DNA of 64,000 nt from Salvator merianae (GCA_003586115.2 QVOM02000090.1:12759637-12823636), one strand, 5' to 3'. Positions 34,765-46,770 are shown, numbered from the stretch's first letter. Translations and numbers: made by a program. Notes: generated from the letters alone by a model not told the origin.

Positions 34765-35780
34765 AGGTTCCTCGCATCCATTCCTCATTGGTTGCTTTTT
34801 ACACAGAAAACTGGCCACAGAATTTAGCGTTTGGTCAACTTCAATGGAATAGTAGGAATTGGATTTGCTGAGGTTCTGCTCTTTCTAAACCATCAGAGTT
34901 TTTCTGAGTTTTGTTTGTTTGTTTTTAAAGAACATGGAAAGAAAAGCAGACAGGAAGGTACCTATATAATGGGTCAATTTATTTACAATGCAAATGTAAA
35001 TGTGCAATTTTTGTGTATCCTGTATAGACAATTATCCACATTATGTGCATAATGTGTAGAATTTGGATGTTCGGCCCTACATTTCAATCACATGCAAACT
35101 GGGGGAAATACATTAACCTGCATTCACGTGCATTTTCTGGAAACGGAGAAAGCAACGCTCAGCTCAGTTTGGGACTTGAAGCCAAAGACAAACTACAGAA
35201 ACCCTTAGCATCATGTAGGAGTTTCAGCTGGGCAGGCTGCTGCATTACACAAATCATGTTCAATGAAGTGCCCGCTGACTTACAAAGTAAGTCACATACA
35301 GTGATTGTGAATAAAGTCTCACAGGGACCACCCAACCGCACAACGAAGCCAACCAGCAGGACACAACCACACCAGCACACCACTTGCTCTGCTTTTGTAA
35401 CCCAACTAGAGGCCTTTGGGTATAGAGCGGGATAAAAATACAAACAAATAACAGAATTGCTTTAGTCTTCTACGTTATTTTTAGATCCAACCCACTCATC
35501 CCATGAAACTGCTTTAGCCAAGCTGAGGTGTAATTCTGACCAGGAAAAAAGAAAAGTCCCTGGCACCAGACATCAGGACCAGTGGGACAATACTTCTAAT
35601 TATGTTAAGTTGGCAGGTGATACACTTAAGGCCCAGCTTAGCATCTGTTTTAGCTGATAAGCTGTGTAGCATTTGCAGGGAGGTGAAAGAGACCACATGC
35701 AGAGTTAAGCTGCATATACAAATCTTTTCCCACATCCGTACTGACAACAACCCTTTGGAAGTACCTCAGGCTTGTGCTGC
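34765..35780. other. unique sequence with an L2-like tail at 35400-35445
   Basis: A short 'gggtatagagcgggataaaa' followed by (caaata)n at the right looks like an L2 terminus on the plus strand. The rest, including a 130-codon plus-strand frame at 35043, is not recognised. Confidence 0.3.
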
Positions 35781-35786
35781 AAGTTA

Positions 35787-36111
35787 CAGGTGTGCAAAGT
35801 TCAGTTCGTGTTTGAAAATCCGATCGAATAATTTGTGTTCAAAGTCGTTCGCATCGAACTGAACATGTGTTTGTTGAAATATCCAGAAATTCGATCGAAA
35901 CAAAACAGCCCCCGGCTCACAAACTAGAATGATTCAACAGAACAGTTTCTGTTTGGTTTGGTTTTGCCCTTGAAAAGGGCTTTTTTCAATGGAAAGATTG
36001 GTATTTTTTTGGTTTTGAACAAGTTCGAAATCGAACACAAACAATTGTTTGTTCGATGAACAGTTCGCTATCAAGCCAAACGGATGTCCAGTTCAATTTC
36101 AAATTAAACAT
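35787..36111 (+). mobile_element. GTTCG-rich hAT-like element, copy E
   Basis: Begins CAGGTGTGCAAAGTTCAG and carries, in order, 'atccagaaattcgatcgaaa', 'ggcttttttcaatggaaaga' and 'gttcgaaatcgaacacaaac'. The same series occurs at 48688-49010. No reading frame for a transposase. Confidence 0.65.
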
Positions 36112-36639
36112 GCTTTTTTCCTTCTTCTTTTTTTTGTACGGCTAGGATAATTGGTTTGGCTGATTATCTGGCAGCCCTGCCACAAAACCACATTTTTACT
36201 GAAGAAAAAAATACCTTCCTATTATAAATTCCCCTAGTGAATGGATGCATTAATTAAGAACTCCATATTACATTAACCCCCTATGCAGAATTCATGGGTG
36301 CCATTATTTATCAAGCACAGAGAAAACAGCATCGATTGTTAACATGTTTGATTGATTAAACAGAAAAAAAAATGTGTGCAAGTTTCCACTCTCTAACTGC
36401 CATATGTTTCCTTTTAATCATCTGGTTAAAAAGCAGGGGGGAGTGTAGGTGAGATAAAAGCTTTGTAGGGTTCCCCTCCTCTTCCTTGAGTAGCCTAACA
36501 GGTGTTGAAGCAAATCCTTACTGCTTAGGAGTTTTGCTTCTTTTGGAGCAGATGGGAATAAGGTTTGGGTGGGGGAGAGGAAAAGAGAAACTACAGATCT
36601 CTGACTTCTCCTTTTCTCCTGGTTTGGATTTGTTCTGAA

Positions 36640-36852
36640 CCTTTTTTTCAACTACAGGTTGGTTCGGTCTACATGCATACCAAGCAAACCACCCTTCGTT
36701 TGGTATGGTTCACTTCCTTCCTTGGAACACCCCTTGGTTCGGGTTTGCTTCGTACCATTTTTCAAAGTACAGGGGGAGGGTTGGTTCACATGCCAAACAC
36801 CCCCTTTGCTGCGAACTGCAGACTGATTGAGCTAGCTCAGTACACCTCTAAT
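36640..36852 (-). mobile_element. GTTCG-rich hAT-like element, copy F (subfamily 2)
   Basis: Reverse complement of the internal repeat of copy C: 'gttggttcggtctacatgc' and 'gttggttcacatgcc' recur about 115-125 bp apart. It ends 'agtacacctcta', a variant of the family terminus. Confidence 0.6.
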
Positions 36853-36854
36853 GA

Positions 36855-37780
36855 TGATTTCTAAACTATTATCCATTACTTTAAAACAAAGGTCAAAGAG
36901 CAAAGTGATGCTGGCTTACATCAGCAACATTCAACTAACTCCGCTTTTTTTCACAAGAAGATACAAATTTGGTTCAAAAGACCAAACAAGCTACCTCTGC
37001 ATTATATTAAGGGAGGGAAGAGGGAAAGAGAGAAAGAGAAGGAAGGAAGGAAGGGAGAGGGGGGAGAGAAAGGTGAAATGCAGGTCGTGGGGGAGACAAT
37101 GTGGTAATATATTGTACTCTTGGCTGAGGATAAATGAAACCTACACATCCCCAAAATCCATCTCCATGTAGCAGGAAGCTACTGACAGCAACAGGATACA
37201 AGTCTCTGCCTTGTGAGCTTTCAGTTAGGGCACCCTGCCAAAATGTGTAATTCTAACCAAGAAGAACAAAAAATTGTAGGTGTATTCTGCACAGAGACAG
37301 CAGCCACTTCACTGCCAGAAACCAGGAGCCCCTGCCTCTGATAATTATACCATTCTGCATTTAAAGCTGTAGGATAAGCTCCTGGCGGGAGGGGTCCTTG
37401 TGCTGTCATGTGGCTCTTGGGTTAAAGCAAGAAAATTAGCGCCACGGGATAAAAAGTCCATGCCCTGGCTCAGCCAACTTTAAATGTGCTAGAACGTTGT
37501 ATTGTTCTGCCCAAGAGAGGGCAAAAAAAATGGTGCTTTCATGTTAATGCCCAAATGCCTACAGCTGTGGTTCTCAAATGGGTCCTCTAGCCCGGAGTAC
37601 TGCTGGAAGTTGCTCAAGAACATCTGGAGAACGACAGCTTGAGAATCGCCATTCTAAAGCATTAGGTTTGCCGCTAAATGAAGACTGACGTATGTGTGGG
37701 ACCCCCCACTGCTGCTGAGCTATACTTTCTACCCCAGAATGCCCTTGGGCAAGCTGGATTGGAGTAACAGCAGTAGTAAC
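36855..37780. other. unique sequence with GGAA-rich tract at 37007-37072 and a MITE remnant
   Basis: The 37007-37072 purine tract is simple sequence. At 37566-37654 'tgtggttctcaaat' faces 'agcttgagaatcgcc', an inverted pair resembling hAT-Charlie termini (CAGTGGTTCTCAA) around only about 60 bp. The rest is unrecognised. Confidence 0.4.
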
Positions 37781-37781
37781 T

Positions 37782-37970
37782 CAACACCACCTGGGCGGCC
37801 ATGAGTAAAGGCCCTTGGCTTCCAGTCCAGGTACTGCTGATTGTGATTTATCTCTGGCCTTCATGAACTCAATTTATCGTGGTTTTGTATTGGTTTCACT
37901 GTAACCCGCCCTGAGACCTTGCAGGATGGAAATAACCCACCATCATACAAAGCAGAAGGTGGGAAGAGTT
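37782..37970 (+). mobile_element. L2-like LINE 3' UTR
   Basis: Includes 'cactgtaacccgccctgaga' and 'ccttgcaggatggaaataa', the usual terminus of L2-type LINEs in sauropsids. 5'-truncated. Confidence 0.5.
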
Positions 37971-38252
37971 GCCAACTTGGGGAGGATGCAAACAAATTGC
38001 AGACACTTAACATCTACGCATCCCTACGCAAGCCACCACTGAGAGTTGACGGAGGGTCTTCCCAGCCTGGTCTTCCTCCTCTGCTTCCCTCAGGCATTGT
38101 GGCTTTTTGCAGGGTGTTCCTGAAGTCCACCAGCTTCCAAGAATGGAGGCCTTCGTCCAACATACACATAAGAATGCTGACTTGCTATTGTCCCCTCTGA
38201 TGGCTGTACTGCTTTGGTGCTTCTATGAGTTCCAAGCCAGAGGTTGTCCAGG

Positions 38253-38360
38253 TTGGGCCTCCAGATGTTGGTGGCCTAGAGCATCCAGCATCCCCAGTCC
38301 CTGTGGCCAAGGCAAGGAATGGTGGGATTTGTAGCTTAGCAACATCTGCAAGGCCAGTTT
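38253..38360. mobile_element. palindromic short element
   Basis: 'gggcctccagatgttggtgg' is mirrored by 'agcaacatctgcaaggcc', with 'catcccc' and 'ggaatggtgggatttgtagc' between. This is the layout of a widespread squamate repeat ('ccagatgttg..actacaac..caacatctgg'). A MITE origin is likely. Confidence 0.5.
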
Positions 38361-38469
38361 TCAGTACTGCTGCTCTACACAGCCTTCCCACAATCAGTCA
38401 CAGCCAGATATGGTTCCTAGCTCCCTTCCTATCCTTATAAATGGATCTAGGGGATGCTCTTTTTCACAT

Positions 38470-38487
38470 GTCTGATCACACCCTAAG
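38470..38487. mobile_element. solo terminus of the 6135 MITE
   Basis: TGTCTGATCACACCCTAA matches the right end of the inverted-repeat element at 6537-6554 almost exactly. No partner end is visible within about 500 bp. Confidence 0.4.
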
Positions 38488-38499
38488 AAACCCACCCAC

Positions 38500-38545
38500 C
38501 CTTCCTTCCTTCCTTCCTTCCTTCCTTCCTTCTTTCCTTCCTGAT
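38500..38545. repeat. (TTCC)n microsatellite
   Basis: About ten TTCC units. Confidence 0.9.
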
Positions 38546-38549
38546 ATCT

Positions 38550-39020
38550 TCCCTTACATCCTTCCTTGTTTCTTAGATCCAACAGCTACACTGCCAAAAT
38601 TAAAAAACAAAAAAAATCATCTCCACCTTGCCAGAATAACCTTATCATTCAAGGAAATTTTATTTTGGCTTTCTATAAAATGTGAACTAAATATCACCTC
38701 TTTCTTCCTTTTGACTGCTACAGTCCAAATGACTTGTTCTGGCTAATTCCACGGCCAAAATCCCCCAAAGCCAGATCTAATCCTTTTAAAGGGCTAGAGA
38801 TTTGCACTCCTCTTCCAAATCTAAGGCTCAGGCAATTGGGGCTGGAAGAGCTGAAGACGACATCTGAGGTGGCGAAGAATGTAAAGAACATGAGTTCTGT
38901 AGGGAAAGCAACTGCAGCTTTATCCCTAAAAGGTAATCTATTAAAATACAAATATCCAACAGTCTATCCTCCATACCAGAAAAAAAATACACAACTAACT
39001 CAGAACAATAGTTTTATAGC
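38550..39020. other. unique sequence, nothing recognised
   Basis: A 123-codon plus-strand frame (38734-39105) runs into the adjoining SINE and is not recognisable. Confidence 0.4.
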
Positions 39021-39029
39021 TTGTCAAGT

Positions 39030-39190
39030 CAGGCCTGATTCTGGTGGTTCTGTGGACCCATTCATGCAGTTTTCTTGGCAAAGGTACAGAAGTGGTTTGC
39101 CATGACCTTCTTCTGGCAGAAGCTAGGATCGAACTGGCAACCATCTGCTTTCAAAGCAGTTGCTCTGTCATTGAGCAATGGCCACATATA
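39030..39190 (-). mobile_element. tRNA-derived SINE
   Basis: On the minus strand: A-box-like GCTCAATGACAGAGCAA, B box CAGTTCGATCC, then 'agaaggtcatggcaaaccac' and 'gccaagaaaactgcatg'. Good copy of the window's main SINE. Confidence 0.75.
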
Positions 39191-39199
39191 ATGGACAAA

Positions 39200-41130
39200 T
39201 AAAGTTCTTCCTGTCATTGGAATCACAGCTCTACCAGATTTCTTTAGCACGAATTGACTTTCGCTGAGACAGCATATTCAACCAACCTGCTGCACCTCCC
39301 AAAATTAATCCTTAGCTTTACTCACACATTGTTTTCCTGTTCTCCCTCATGCTTAGCCAGGAACCTGTGTGTTTTGCCTAAGCATAGGACTAATCTGCTT
39401 AATAGTGGGCTTTATGTTTTCAAAAACAGCACAAACTGGGAATTACTGCTGTTTCTTTATTCCAAAATCCTTGGTATGTACACCTGACACCTGTAACCCT
39501 TTGCAGAGGTTCCTTCTGCCTTCAGTTTTCATCTTAGAACTGAGTGTAAAAGCTGGTTTTATCACTGCTTTCTCTTCACCCAGTTTGCTTCCCTCTACTT
39601 ACTGCATCACCCAAAGGCTACCAGCCAACATCCAGTACTATCAAGACTGAAAGAGAAGATTGTTGCTTTGCAATCTAGCAACATCTGGAAGGCACTAACC
39701 TAACGTAAGCTCATATGTACCTCATTTCTTTTCCATTTGCCCACGCTGTTTCACTGCTTAAAGCCTTTTTTATTTTTAGTTCTTCTGGGAGGAAAAAAAA
39801 AAAGCCAAATCTAGGGAGCAATATGATGAATGAATAGTTCATCATGGACACAGGCGGGGGGCGGGGGTTTAGAAGCACGCAGCACTAGCAGCCTTTTTGG
39901 TCCCAACCCCACAGCCGATCACAAATTGTCAGCAGCTGCCCTTTGCGACTCTCTGTCTGTTTGCTTCCCAAACAGTGAGAAAGCAAGCTGTTGGAGCAGG
40001 GTGCCGTATGGACAGACTCCTTGGTTAGCAACAGCGGTGACTCACAAAGTTCCCCAGAACCTCCTGGCAACGAGCCATTCTTTGAAGGCTGGATTCGGCA
40101 TGCCAGCAGAGACATCGCACACGGAAACCCTTCCTGCCATCCACGGGCTCATCACGACCACAGCACCGTTAAAGCCGAACAGTTCCTGCATCCGTGTGGG
40201 GTCCAGCTCGTTGACATTGTGTAACCAAGAGAGGAAGCAAGCAAGCAGCTGAATTAGCCCCAAATTTAGGAGAAATCTACCAGCAGCAATGCAACACCTT
40301 CCTATCCTTGCTGGCAAAGTTGACCTTTGTTTGCTCTGCATTTGCTCTCACTGTCTTGTACGCTGTTGCCCTCCCGTTGTCTTGCCGCATTTGTATTTTA
40401 TCTCTTTGAGCACCAGAAAACCAGTTGGCAAGCAAGAGATCCCTTCCTGCTCTTCCCACCCCACAAGCAGGACGTGAAGAGTACAAGGATATTTTGTGGG
40501 GTCAGCGCCGAGCCATTTCTCCCTTTCGCGAGACTCTACGGGTAAGAAAGATGAGAAGCCAAGGCGGGATCTTGTTTTAAATTGTGGACAACTGTGAATA
40601 TGTTTTAAGGTGATGTCAGAAGCTCAGCAGAGCAATCACCTGCCATGGTTCACTGCGGAAAACACCCTTTGGCCTGTAAACAGCACTGCAGCTAAAAAGG
40701 CTACCCCCACACTGCCGCCCACCTGACAGAAGACAGTTCTCTGCAGGTGGAACTTCAACCGAGAAAGCTGCGCCTGTAAATCTTAGGGCCAAGGCAGGTA
40801 CATACAGGAGAGATGCTGTGTGGACAATCTGGGCCCCCTAACCTGTCCCTGGCAAGACAATTAGCGTTAATGCTGCTTAGCTTTTGGTGCCACTGCTGAT
40901 AGTATTTCTCTCCCCACTTAGCTGTTTAAACTGAGTGCTGTTATTTAACTGTGCCAATATGGTGTTTGGGGGTTTTCATTGGTGGGTCCTTAGAAAACCG
41001 ACATATCAAGAATTCAGGCAATTTCAAAAGAACATACTGAGTTCTGGAATGAAACAGTTGCTTATTTTTATTACCAGAATCAACTCCTGCTGATGACATG
41101 GAAGCATCAACATCCTTTTTTAGGTAGATA
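39200..41130. other. unique sequence, nothing recognised
   Basis: Includes GGCGGGGGGCGGGGG near 39853-39867. A 140-codon plus-strand frame (39830-40252) has no recognisable domain and overlaps frames on the other strand. Confidence 0.35.
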
Positions 41131-41139
41131 GCAAAGTCT

Positions 41140-41640
41140 ACCCAGACTTCTTGGAAGATGCTGGGGATTGAACCTGTGACCCGCTGCGTCCCAGGCATTT
41201 GCTCTGCCACTGAGCTAATTACACAGATACCTCTATGCAGTTTCCTTGGCAACTACAGAAGTAGCTTGCCATTGCCTACTTCAGCAGAGAGGCTAGGGAT
41301 CTAACCATCAACCCTCTGTTTCCGGCAGTTTGCTCTACCACTGAGCTACAGCCCCTCCCAGACTCTACAGGCCCTCTATGCAGTTTTCTTGGCAGAGATA
41401 CAGAAGTGGTTTGCCATTGCCTACTTCCAGGGAGAGGATGGAGATCAAACTGGCAACCCTCTGCCCTCCAGACAGTTTGCTCTTCCACTGAGCTTCAGCC
41501 ACTCCCAGTCTCCATGGGCGCCTCTGTGCAGTTTTCTTGGCAGAGATGCAGAAGTGGTTTGCCACTGCCTTTTTTTATTTCCTGCAATCCTCTGCTTCCC
41601 AGGCCGCTGCTCTACAGATGAGCTATGGCCATCCCTTGGG
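41140..41640 (-). mobile_element. head-to-tail SINE tetramer
   Basis: Four tRNA-like heads (about 41150-41222, 41285-41355, 41435-41505, 41580-41635) alternate with 'gcagttttcttggca...aagtggtttgcc' bodies whose anchors lie at 41237, 41380 and 41528, i.e. 143 and 148 bp apart. All have the same orientation, and each lacks the terminal 'gagtcagccac' part found at 12590. The 5'-most body (plus-strand left) is decayed. Confidence 0.85.
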
Positions 41641-41799
41641 ACATAATGCATATGGCATCACAGTAACAGAAATCAAATGTGTGGTTCACACGCATGGCAG
41701 AACAGAAGATGGCAAGATTGAATTTAAAAAATGTGCCAAGTTAAAAAAAAGAAAAGAAAAAAGGAAGGCTTGGAAATTGAAATAGGAAAGTCAAGAAGA

Positions 41800-41975
41800 A
41801 AACACCAAAAGTGATAGTAATTATTAATTGGGACTCTGGGAGCAATTACTGCATGGATTTTATTTTATTATAGGCAACAGCGAACCTGAGAGGAATTAGC
41901 TTTACCAATTACAGAAAACAGCTGCATTAGGATTATTGTGTGTAATATTTTAAGGAGATACTTTGGTAGTTCCTG
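41800..41975. promoter_or_regulatory. candidate conserved non-coding element
   Basis: TAATTATTAATTG (41818-41830), AGCAATTACTGCATGG and ACCAATTACAG give a dense cluster of homeodomain sites in repeat-free sequence. Confidence 0.3.
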
Positions 41976-41979
41976 GGTC

Positions 41980-42815
41980 CTCGGGGTGGACCAAAATTTA
42001 CAGGGAAAAAATCTACTCTCTGGACTGTGACATATTGCATGTGCTGCTAAAAAACTGAAACAGAAACATGGAGTCCCACAGAACCCGAATGGATTGCTTC
42101 TGGCACTGCAAGATAAAATGCCTTCAAGAAACAGCTTCAGTGAACAAGGATTTTGATTTTGGCCTCATTGAAAAGTGGGTGGGGAGCAAATAAAAAGAGG
42201 ATGCACTCCATTTGCCACACTTCCTGCAAAACAAATGACCCCCCCCCAATTACTACTGCCCGCCACCCCCAGGAAAACGCCAGCATGCATCAGGCAACCG
42301 GGCAAACGTGCAGCAGGGCTTTAGCAGGAACTAAGGATAGGCAGCCAAATGTGAAAAATTACTCCAACCACAATGAAAACACAGAGAGACTAATATAGAT
42401 TAGATTAGACCACTGCTAGGAGATTCCTAACCTCTGTGGTTACTTGTCCAGAAACTGAGCTGGTATTTACTTTAGAGACACTTGACGCTGGGAATAGTAA
42501 GAGGAAAAGGCCGGCAGGCCTGATGCAAGCTAACTATTTCCGCTTTTCTACTGATATGTCTTTCTAAGCTGCTTCAAATCCAACGCACATTGGTCTAAGC
42601 CCTCCAAACTGCTAGGAAAGGTCCATTTCCATGCTGGCACTTAATAATTTGGACAGCTTCCCCCTCCCCTGTGCAGATACAGGCAGATACTCTGTGCTAA
42701 AGATACAAAGATCTGATATTTAGACTCAATTCTTTGTAGCAAGGCTTCCAAATAACTTGCAACATAATAGAAAAAGAGAAATTGAACACAGTGTAACAGA
42801 AAGTAATGAAGTATG
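41980..42815. other. unique sequence, nothing recognised
   Basis: C10 run near 42240. No gene or repeat family recognised. Confidence 0.4.
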
Positions 42816-42818
42816 AAA

Positions 42819-42978
42819 GAGCCAGTGTGGTGGTGAAGGTACCTAGGACCCTGGAGCTTGTGGGTTTGAGCCCCCACTCTGGTAAGAAAGCTCATCAGGT
42901 AATATTAAGCCAGTTATTGCTTCTCACCCTTATAGACCCTTACAGAGTTGCTGTGCAGAGCCTAACCTAATCAGAACT
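42819..42978 (+). mobile_element. tRNA-derived SINE ('gagccagtgtggtg' family)
   Basis: Starts GAGCCAGTGTGGTGGTGAAG, has a B box GGGTTTGAGCCCC (42862-42874) and ends with 'cttacagagttgctgtgcag', matching the 'cctcacagggttgttgtgag' tail of a widespread squamate SINE. Similar to Sauria-type SINEs by memory only. Confidence 0.6.
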
Positions 42979-43049
42979 CATTCAAGAGGGTCGCCATGTA
43001 ATGCAAAACTGTGTTGTGCAGGTGGCTCAGGGAATAAGCAAGGCCCAAC

Positions 43050-43215
43050 CTACAAATGGGAGGGGCTATAGAGCAAACTGCCTGCATAGCAGAGGGTTTC
43101 TGGTTCAATCCCCAGTCTCTCCCAGAAGTAGGCAATGGCAAACCACTTCTGTATGTCTGCCAAGAAAACTGCATAGAGGCGCCCACGGAGATGCCCATGC
43201 ACACAACTCAGCAAC
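43050..43215 (+). mobile_element. tRNA-derived SINE
   Basis: B box GGTTCAATCC (43102-43111), body 'aggcaatggcaaaccacttc', 'tctgccaagaaaactgcat' and 'aggcgcccacggagatgcc'. A good copy, with a weaker A box (GGGGCTATAGAGCAAA). Confidence 0.8.
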
Positions 43216-43736
43216 AACTAATCTACAAATGGCAACCATTAAGAAAAGACCCAGTAAAGAAGCAATGGCATCCCACAGACAATCCAACGTCCCTAAACTG
43301 GGTCTGCAGGCCCATTTCCCAGCTGTCTGAATCCAGATATGGAACCATTAGCTCCTGAAAGAGACGGTCTAGGAACATCTTTTTTGTGCTACTCTATGCT
43401 CTGGAGATAACTTCCTAGCACAGAGCACAGTACAAACAGATGTTCCTAGAGAGCCTCTTTCAGGAACCTATGGCTTCCAGAGTCTCCAAACCAGGTCCGT
43501 CTGTCTATCTGTCTGGAAAGTAAGGCCACACAGTACAAAAAAGAGGATTTCTGCAAGCTTTCGGGAACTGGCCTTTTACTGACTGTGTCAGAGCAAAGCC
43601 ACCTTGTACCACGTTGTGTTGCACAAAGAGTGGTAGCTGTGCCAGGTCACAGGGCTTTTTTGCCCTGGGGCTGGCATAAAGGGAGCTGCCCTGCACACTC
43701 CTTTTAAAATCCAGCTATAGCTAAATAAATATCACT

Positions 43737-43775
43737 CGCGCACGTGCACAGAGAGAGAGAGACAGAGAGAGACAA
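43737..43775. repeat. (GA)n-rich tract
   Basis: Short GAGAGACAGAGAGAGAC simple sequence. Confidence 0.7.
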
Positions 43776-44249
43776 AAATGTGCGTCTGGTGGTGCAGAAA
43801 GAAAACCCCTGATACTGCCCGGAGAAGCTAAAATAAAGCTTATCAGCTACAAAGTGGTTTCACTTCAGGCGTCCCCGGCTGCCTGGCAGCTTTCTGATGC
43901 CTCTATCTTTTCTTAAGTCTCCATATAACAGGATGAGATGAGCTGCCGTGGCTCAGTGACAGAGACAGAATAGCATTAAAGGCTGACACTTGTCTGCTTA
44001 CAGCGGATGTGTCCAAGCCTTAGATGCATCTCAGCTGAGCCTCCAAGGCTGCCATTCCGGGGACAGTCTCGCCAGCAAAAGATGCCCCAGGCACAGAGGA
44101 AGCCGTCCCCCGCTACAGCGGACTCCTGGGCCAGCGAGCATCACGCCACCTGTGCAGGTGGGCAGCACACCTGTAAGGCTTCATAAGTCTACCCGGAAAC
44201 GCTCAGGATCACAGGGGAAGCCTTTGGCATGCAAATCTATTTTGGAGGT

Positions 44250-44350
44250 GGTTTTAACTCAGCAGCGGAGCAACTGCTCACCGTGTCTCCCCAGAAGAAG
44301 GGGCAGCGAAGCACTTCCGTATCCTCAACTAGGAAACAGCACAGATGCTT
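44250..44350 (+). mobile_element. decayed SINE body (tentative)
   Basis: 'gaaggggcagcgaagcactt' followed by 'ctaggaaacagcacagatg' is a possible, very decayed form of the SINE body with 'ggcaaaccactt' and 'ccaagaaaactgca'. Weak. Confidence 0.25.
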
Positions 44351-44779
44351 TGTATCCCTGCTTGATTTGGCCATTAGCTGGCAAAACTGGAGAGTATGGC
44401 GTTCTAGAGAGGGAGAAGTGAACTGGTTAAATAATGTCTGGAATTAGCACCAGCTCCAGGCATCAAATTTTAGGAGGAACACTAGCAACCTAGAACATCT
44501 TCAAGGAAGGTCCAACAGAAGACACCCAGTCCTATGGGGAATGAATCGAAGAGCAAGTCTTCAGCACAGCCTGAAGGGAAAAAAAATAAACCTAAAGGGA
44601 GACAAGGCTGCAGTCTTTGAATACCTGAAGAACAGGCCGGCAGAAAACAATCCAATTTTTGTGAGCTGCTCCAGAATGAAATTTCTCTCTTCATCTCATC
44701 TTCAAACCTACTGGCTGTTCACAGGCAGCTATCCATGCTTAAAATATGAGAACTTCCACTACCAAGAGGAAGAAGTGGA

Positions 44780-45015
44780 GTAAGACCATGCGGAAGGGCC
44801 TTTGCTGTGGTGGCACCTCTGCTCTAGAATGTCTTCCCCCTTGACATACATGTGGTACCGACCCTATTTCTTTCATATTCTTAGGGGAAATTTGAAGTTT
44901 GCCTTTGCACTCTTGATGCCCTTCTTGGCAACTTTATTTTTTGTTTCAACTGAGCATCTAACTAATTGGCTTTCCTAAGTTCCCAAGAGATAAACCCACC
45001 TTGATAAAGTAAAGA
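44780..45015 (+). mobile_element. L2/CR1-like LINE 3' end
   Basis: 'aagggcctttgctgtggtgg', 'cacctctgctctagaatgtc' and 'ttgaagtttgcctttgcac' decode as the decayed end of LINE ORF2 (AFAVVAPLL-NVFPL). 3' UTR-like T-rich tail follows. Confidence 0.55.
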
Positions 45016-45105
45016 CAAAAATGCCCTTGAGTTGAACTCAGCTCTGCCTCCATGGGCACATTCATGCAATTTTCTTGCTTGAGTGTTTTGAAATATAGCT
45101 CAGCC
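45016..45105 (-). mobile_element. tRNA-SINE 3' fragment
   Basis: 'ttgagttgaactcagctctg' and 'gggcacattcatgcaatttt' correspond, on the minus strand, to the SINE body end and its 'gagtc..cgactc' 3' part. The head is missing. Confidence 0.5.
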
Positions 45106-45109
45106 GGAC

Positions 45110-46300
45110 ACAGATAGCACAGAAAACAAATATTAAACCGACGTACGTTTCATTTTACAGATATTGCATTCTTCTTGCAATAAGTGCTGCATTCCTCAGA
45201 AGCAGAAATCACATGAAGATGCTGGAAAAGTGCACCTATAGTACTTTAAATTCATTTGGGTACTAATATTTCTTTCCTCTAAGTTTTATGTTCACTGGAT
45301 AGCTAGAAAACAAAGTATTTTTTTTTCCAAATCTTGCACGCTTAGTTCCAGTCCAAGATACATCAGAAAAGGGCTTCCACCAGTTCTCTCCTCAACTCAC
45401 GACTGTTTTGCAGCATGAGCAATAAGGCAGTAAAACAATTTCCTGATGAAGTAGGAAATGAGCTTTCGAATGAGTTCAGGAACCTTCAGAACAGGGATTT
45501 AATTGAAAGCGCTTGGAACTCAGTGACCTTGCCCATAAGCAAGCGTGCCATTTCTGAGAACACAGAATTGACGTGCATCCACAGGTCAACCCAAAGACCC
45601 TCATGAAATTATTATTTTAGTGTGCTTTCAAAATGGCCCCGAGAGCCACTTTTATGAAATGGGGAATTAGAGGGGACTGGAAAGTTTTCCCTGACACCAA
45701 GCCTGCACATTTCAGGGCTTGGTCTAGAAGTTTCCAGATTAAGGAGGCCATAGAGTCAGAATGCCTGCTCCTACAAGACACAGCTCCATCTGACAATCCA
45801 TCCATTCATCTTCTCACTGCTCTTCCACCCCAACAAGAACAAAGACTCAACTGCGCTGGACCTAAACATCCCCAAGGCCTGAGGAAGTGTCAAAAGCAAA
45901 AAGCTGAAAAACCCTTCTCCTGCTAACTGCAGGAGCCCAGTTTCATAGATAAGACTAATCTTAATTTGTTCTAGACTCTGAAGTGAGGAAGTACGAGAGA
46001 AAAGATCTTTTTACCTACACCGTCCTAATGTTTATTTCTCGGCTGACTCCTTAACTATGGCTTTCTAGATGGCTTTTAAATATGATACTTAAAGTTCCAG
46101 TTCGGGAACCCACACTTAACGGCAGACTATGGCAAGGTTAGTCTATCACAAATACAGTTAAGAGTTTCCACTGGACCTCATTTTTTCCCTCTTTCCTCCC
46201 AATCTTTTCTTTGGAGCTTTAGCTTTTGGTCTACATCCCATGAGCCTTTTTAGACCGAACAGTGGGATTTAAAAAAACGAAAACAAAAAAACCCACGTCT
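45110..46300. other. unique sequence; one candidate short frame
   Basis: A 63-codon plus-strand frame (45415-45606) has a fairly even amino-acid mix but no known domain, donor or acceptor. Kept as unassigned sequence. Confidence 0.35.
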
Positions 46301-46770
46301 TCAATAAACCCATTTTGAAAAGTCAAGAATTGCAAGCATTCGCTTCCCTCCACAAAAAGCTGTGGGGCCTCCAGAAGCAGCCGACGAACAGCTTTTTCTC
46401 CCAAGCCAACCCCTGCCTCCATGCCAGCGCTCTCTGCCCATGCCCAGGCTGCAGCAGCAGGCCTGCAGAAAGCCTGATCTAATCCCAGCCAGGGGACACG
46501 GCAAGCCCGACGCGTAATGAAGACAAACAGCTGCCAGAACTGCACAGCGCCGTTTGCCTGAAAGTGAAGGCAGCCGAAAAGCTTGCGGAAGGGCCTCCCC
46601 AGATGGCTGCAATCAAAGGAGGCAAGGCGCGCTCTCCCGGGACAGGCAGCCAAGCTCATGACTGCTACCCGTCACTGCTCCTTCTGCGGACAGAAGGTCA
46701 CGGCCGGCCTCCGGGTTTGGCCACGAGAGTTCTCTGCGGCATGTCTCTGCAGGCAGACACATACTTTGAG
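46300..46770. other. locally CpG-enriched, GC-rich segment
   Basis: CpG dinucleotides (for example in gacgcgtaat, gcgcgctctc, cacggccggcc) are denser than in most of the window. A 142-codon minus-strand frame lies here without recognisable domain. It could be a weak CpG island or an old, hypomethylated element. Confidence 0.3.

Larger units (their letters stand above)
43220..44775. other. mostly unique sequence
   Basis: Apart from the GA tract and a possible decayed SINE, nothing is recognised. The 143-codon plus-strand frame at 43990 overlaps the SINE-like part and shows no domain. Confidence 0.35.

Noticed and set aside
45415..45606. 63-codon plus-strand frame as an exon
   Set aside because: No recognised domain, no convincing acceptor or donor; left as unassigned sequence.
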